From the NCBI GenBank assembly GCA_003527165.1, contig DPSI01000162.1, positions 1 through 9,305 of the forward strand: a DNA stretch of 9,305 nucleotides. Direction: 5' to 3'. Below the pieces are notes generated by a model that worked only from the letters and a program-made list of their open reading frames with translations, searched no databases and was not told where the DNA came from. The translations under genes and the position numbers were made by a program. Within the stretch, counting starts at the first letter, position 1; each line of letters opens with the position of its first letter. Source of the stretch: Pseudomonas sp. GTDB lineage: Bacteria > Pseudomonadota > Gammaproteobacteria > Pseudomonadales > Pseudomonadaceae. This document shows positions 6,824-9,305 of this stretch, piece by piece.

Positions 6824-8920
6824 CTAAGCCGCCTCGACCTGAACCGGCACACCGTTGAGCGCCGCGTTTCCAGACAAGGCGTCGAGCTCGCGCTCATCGG
6901 TGAGGTCGTTGGCACTGGCGCCCGGCTGGCGGCTGGCGATGTCCAGCCGCACGCCGGGCCGCCCGTGGCCCCAGCCGTGTGGCAGGCTGACCACACCGGG
7001 CATCATCTCGTCGCTGGCGGCGACCTCAACCTCGATCATCCCGACCCGCGAGCGAACCCGCACACGTTGGCCGTCGAGCAATCCGAGTCGGCTCAGGTCG
7101 GCGGGATTCATCAGCAACTGATGACGCGGCTTGCCCTTCATCAAGCGGTGATAGTTGTGCATCCAGGAGTTGTTGCTGCGCACATGACGACGACCAATCA
7201 GCACCAGCTGATCAGCCTGCGCCAGGGGCGCCGAAGCAAAGCGTTGCACGTCACCAATGAACATCTCCGGCGCCGCCTGGACCCTCTGATTCGCAGTCTT
7301 CAAACGCCCCGCCAGGTTCGGTTTTAGCGCACCAAGGTCGAGCCCGTGCGGATAGTCGCGCAGCCTGGAGAGGCTCAAGGTCAGTTCGCTCTTGTCACCG
7401 TACGGCCCGGCACGCAGACCCAGGTCGATCATATGCTCAGGCGCAGCGGTCGGCTTGAGATCGCCGCCGGTACGCGCGGCAAAGGCCTGCGCCAGGCCAA
7501 CGAAGATTTCCCAGTCGTGCAGCGAACCGGCTGGCTTGGTCAGCACGGCCTCGTTGAAGCGAGTGACGTTGCGTACCGCGAACAGGTTGAAGGTGGTGTC
7601 GTAGTGATCGTGTTCCAGCGGCGCCGTTGGCGGCAGGATCAGATCGGCGTAGCGAGTGGTTTCGTTGATGTAGAAATCCACGCTGAGCATGAATTCCAGC
7701 CCGTCCAGCGCTTGCTCCAGCTGACGTCCATTGGGCGTGGACAGTACTGGATTACCCGCAACCGTTATCAACGCGCGAATCTGCCCTTCCCCTTCGGCGA
7801 GCATTTCCTCGGCCAGCGCCGATACCGGCAGCTCGCCGCCGTATTCCGGCAAACCGGAAACGCGACTCTGCCAGCGGTTGAAATGTCCGCCTGATGTATT
7901 CGCCACCAGATCAACGGCCGGCTCGGTGCAGAGCGCACCGCCCACTCGATCCAGATTGCCTGTGACCAGGTTGATCGACTGCACCAGCCATTGGCACAGC
8001 GTGCCGAACGCCTGGGTCGAGACGCCCATGCGTCCGTAGCAGACCGCCTTGTCCGCGGCGGCGAAATCGCGCGCCAGCTGCCGGATCTGCTCGGCCGGCA
8101 CGCCGCAGCGCCGGCTCATCACCTCGGCTGTGAACGGCGCCACCGCCACACGAAGTTCGTCCAGGCCATCGACCGGCAGATGGCTCGCGCGCGCCAAGCC
8201 CTCATCGAACAGGGTGTTGAGCAGGCCGAAGAGCAGCGCGGCATCCTCACCGGGACGGACAAAAAGATGTTGGTCGGCGATGGCGGCTGTTTCGCTACGG
8301 CGCGGGTCGATCACCACCAGCTTGCCGCCACGCGCCTGCAGCGCCTTGAGGCGCTTCCCCACGTCCGGGACGGTCATGATGCTGCCATTGGACGCCAGCG
8401 GGTTGCCGCCGAGTATGAGCATTAAATCGGTGTGATCGATGTCGGGAATCGGGATCAGCAGGCCGTGGCCGTACATCATCAGGCTGGTCAGATGATGCGG
8501 CAGCTGGTCGACCGAGGTGGCGGAAAAGCGGTTGCGGGTTTTCAGCTGACCGAGGAAGTAGTTGCTGTGAGTCATCAACCCATAGTTGTGCACGCTGGGG
8601 TTGCCTTGATAGACCGCCACCGCATTGTTGCCATGGCGCTCACGAAGCGCGGCCAGACGCTCGGCCACCAGCGCGAAGGCTTCGTCCCACTCGATCGCCT
8701 GCCATTCGCTGCCCACTCGGCGCATGGGCTGGCGCAGGCGGTCCGGGTCGTTCTGGATGTCCTGCAACGCGACGGCCTTGGGGCAGATATGGCCGCGGCT
8801 GAAACTGTCCTGAGGGTCGCCCTTGATGGAAACGATCTGCTCATCGCGGGTTTCGATGGTCATACCACAGATGGCCTCGCACAGGTGGCAGGCACGGTGG
8901 TGCCGGGTCGTTTCGCTCAT
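6824..8920 (-). CDS. Molybdopterin-dependent oxidoreductase with N-terminal [4Fe-4S] motif, substrate unknown
   Basis: This 698-residue protein belongs to the DMSO-reductase/formate-dehydrogenase superfamily, which binds a bis-pterin molybdenum or tungsten cofactor. Cys11, Cys14, Cys18 and Cys46 fit the CX2CX3CX27C iron-sulfur motif, followed by Lys48 as in formate dehydrogenases and nitrate reductases. The molybdopterin domain spans about 55-430, and a C-terminal pterin-binding domain about 560-695 includes HVRSNNSWMHN and HGWGHGRPG. At the expected metal-ligand position, where formate dehydrogenase H has Sec140, the sequence is SATSVDQLPHH; Asp138 is the best candidate ligand, with Ser136 the alternative. 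There is no twin-arginine signal, so it is cytosolic. No electron-transfer subunit, maturation chaperone or transporter is adjacent. GGAG lies about eight bases before the ATG. The superfamily is certain; annotations such as formate dehydrogenase or nitrate reductase would be overreach. Confidence 0.93.
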   Translation of the reverse strand: MSETTRHHRACHLCEAICGMTIETRDEQIVSIKGDPQDSFSRGHICPKAVALQDIQNDPDRLRQPMRRVGSEWQAIEWDEAFALVAERLAALRERHGNNAVAVYQGNPSVHNYGLMTHSNYFLGQLKTRNRFSATSVDQLPHHLTSLMMYGHGLLIPIPDIDHTDLMLILGGNPLASNGSIMTVPDVGKRLKALQARGGKLVVIDPRRSETAAIADQHLFVRPGEDAALLFGLLNTLFDEGLARASHLPVDGLDELRVAVAPFTAEVMSRRCGVPAEQIRQLARDFAAADKAVCYGRMGVSTQAFGTLCQWLVQSINLVTGNLDRVGGALCTEPAVDLVANTSGGHFNRWQSRVSGLPEYGGELPVSALAEEMLAEGEGQIRALITVAGNPVLSTPNGRQLEQALDGLEFMLSVDFYINETTRYADLILPPTAPLEHDHYDTTFNLFAVRNVTRFNEAVLTKPAGSLHDWEIFVGLAQAFAARTGGDLKPTAAPEHMIDLGLRAGPYGDKSELTLSLSRLRDYPHGLDLGALKPNLAGRLKTANQRVQAAPEMFIGDVQRFASAPLAQADQLVLIGRRHVRSNNSWMHNYHRLMKGKPRHQLLMNPADLSRLGLLDGQRVRVRSRVGMIEVEVAASDEMMPGVVSLPHGWGHGRPGVRLDIASRQPGASANDLTDERELDALSGNAALNGVPVQVEAA

Positions 8921-8956
8921 CGCAGGGCTCCGGAGGATTGTTTTTGTAATCCAATC

Positions 8957-8985
8957 ACTCTAGGCGCGTGCCGAACGGGCAACAA
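8957..8985 (-). promoter_or_regulatory. Candidate promoter of the molybdoenzyme gene
   Basis: On the minus strand TTGTTG (8985-8980) and TAGAGT (8962-8957) are separated by 17 bp and match three and four of six bases of the sigma70 consensus. The -10 lies 36 bases before the ATG at 8920. The match is modest; an alternative sigma factor or an activator-dependent promoter is equally possible. Confidence 0.33.
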
Positions 8986-9103
8986 TCAATCACGTCGTGG
9001 CAAATGCCCGCTGATTCAGATAGCCGATCTTGCATGGCGGTTCGTGCGTAATCGCCGATCGCTTGGCACCGGACGAACCTGTGGCCGCTGATGGCCAGCG
9101 AAG

Positions 9104-9305
9104 TCAGCGCGCCGCGATATGCGCCACCAGCAGCTGCACGCTTTCACGCCCACGGAACTCGTTAACGTCCAGCTTGTAGGCAAGATCAGCCCAGCGCACT
9201 GTGGGATTGGGCCAGAGATCACGATCGATATTGAAGGCGATGCCATCGAGAGTCAGCGACCCGCATTCACTCTTGAGCACCATTTTCAGGTGCTTCTCGC
9301 CGACC
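9104..9305 (-). CDS. recJ: Single-stranded-DNA-specific exonuclease RecJ, C-terminal part (5' end outside window)
   Basis: The reading frame enters at the window edge and gives 66 residues before a TGA at 9106-9104. They include VGEKHLKMVLKS, IAFNIDRDLWPN and VNEFRGRESVQLLVAHI. These match the C-terminal OB-fold of RecJ, where GEKHLK and FRG..S.QLL are typical. RecJ degrades single-stranded DNA 5' to 3' in recombination and mismatch repair. Its catalytic DHH/DHHA1 domains lie outside the window. In E. coli recJ directly precedes prfB; here three genes separate them. The identification rests on a short but characteristic tail plus this neighbourhood. Confidence 0.85.
   Translation of the reverse strand, partial: VGEKHLKMVLKSECGSLTLDGIAFNIDRDLWPNPTVRWADLAYKLDVNEFRGRESVQLLVAHIAAR

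Noticed and set aside
5511..6827. Long plus-strand open frame (438 codons) antisense to the Old Yellow Enzyme gene
   Set aside because: It mirrors the codon structure of the real gene, shows no domain, and runs through the REP doublet into intergenic DNA.
9082..9097. Hairpin TGGCC-N6-GGCCA just after recJ as its terminator
   Set aside because: The stem has only 5 bp and no T-run follows on the minus strand.
9016..9246. Minus-strand frame of 76 codons at the right edge
   Set aside because: It overlaps the recJ 3' end in another frame. The recJ frame gives conserved residues; this one gives none.

Overview
The window looks like chromosomal backbone from a high-GC gammaproteobacterium, most likely Pseudomonadaceae and probably close to the Pseudomonas/Stutzerimonas stutzeri group. 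The reasons are protein resemblance, a recJ/prfB/lysS neighbourhood, and GTAG-headed REP doublets between genes. The genus is an inference from these features, not from a database match. All seven genes lie on the minus strand, so transcription runs from high to low coordinates.

In transcription order: the last 66 codons of recJ (9104-9305) enter at the right edge. Next is an orphan molybdopterin/[4Fe-4S] oxidoreductase (6824-8920). A 383-bp intergenic region follows, holding a REP doublet (6633-6688). An Old Yellow Enzyme of the YqjM/XenA type (5331-6440) and a TerB/DUF533-type protein (4548-5297) lie 33 bp apart and may be co-transcribed. A stem-loop at 4519-4538 probably ends that unit. 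prfB (3294-4389) has its own good sigma70-type promoter and the classic programmed +1 frameshift at codon 25. lysS (1602-3104) follows after a 189-bp gap holding a second, different REP doublet (3188-3264). After another 288 bp comes a QEGLA-motif/DUF1704 protein (18-1313) with an HExxxH zinc-peptidase signature.

Functionally, prfB and lysS are core translation genes (stop-codon release, lysyl-tRNA charging) and recJ is core DNA repair. E. coli keeps recJ-prfB-lysS contiguous. Here recJ and prfB are about 4.7 kb apart, with two flavin- or molybdenum-dependent redox enzymes and a TerB-like protein between them. I see no CRISPR array, tRNA, rRNA, transposase, phage gene or defence system. The points most worth a second look are the unassigned molybdoenzyme with an Asp at the likely metal-ligand position, the HExxxH/QEGLA protein, and the two unrelated REP doublets. 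I found no convincing new biological system.
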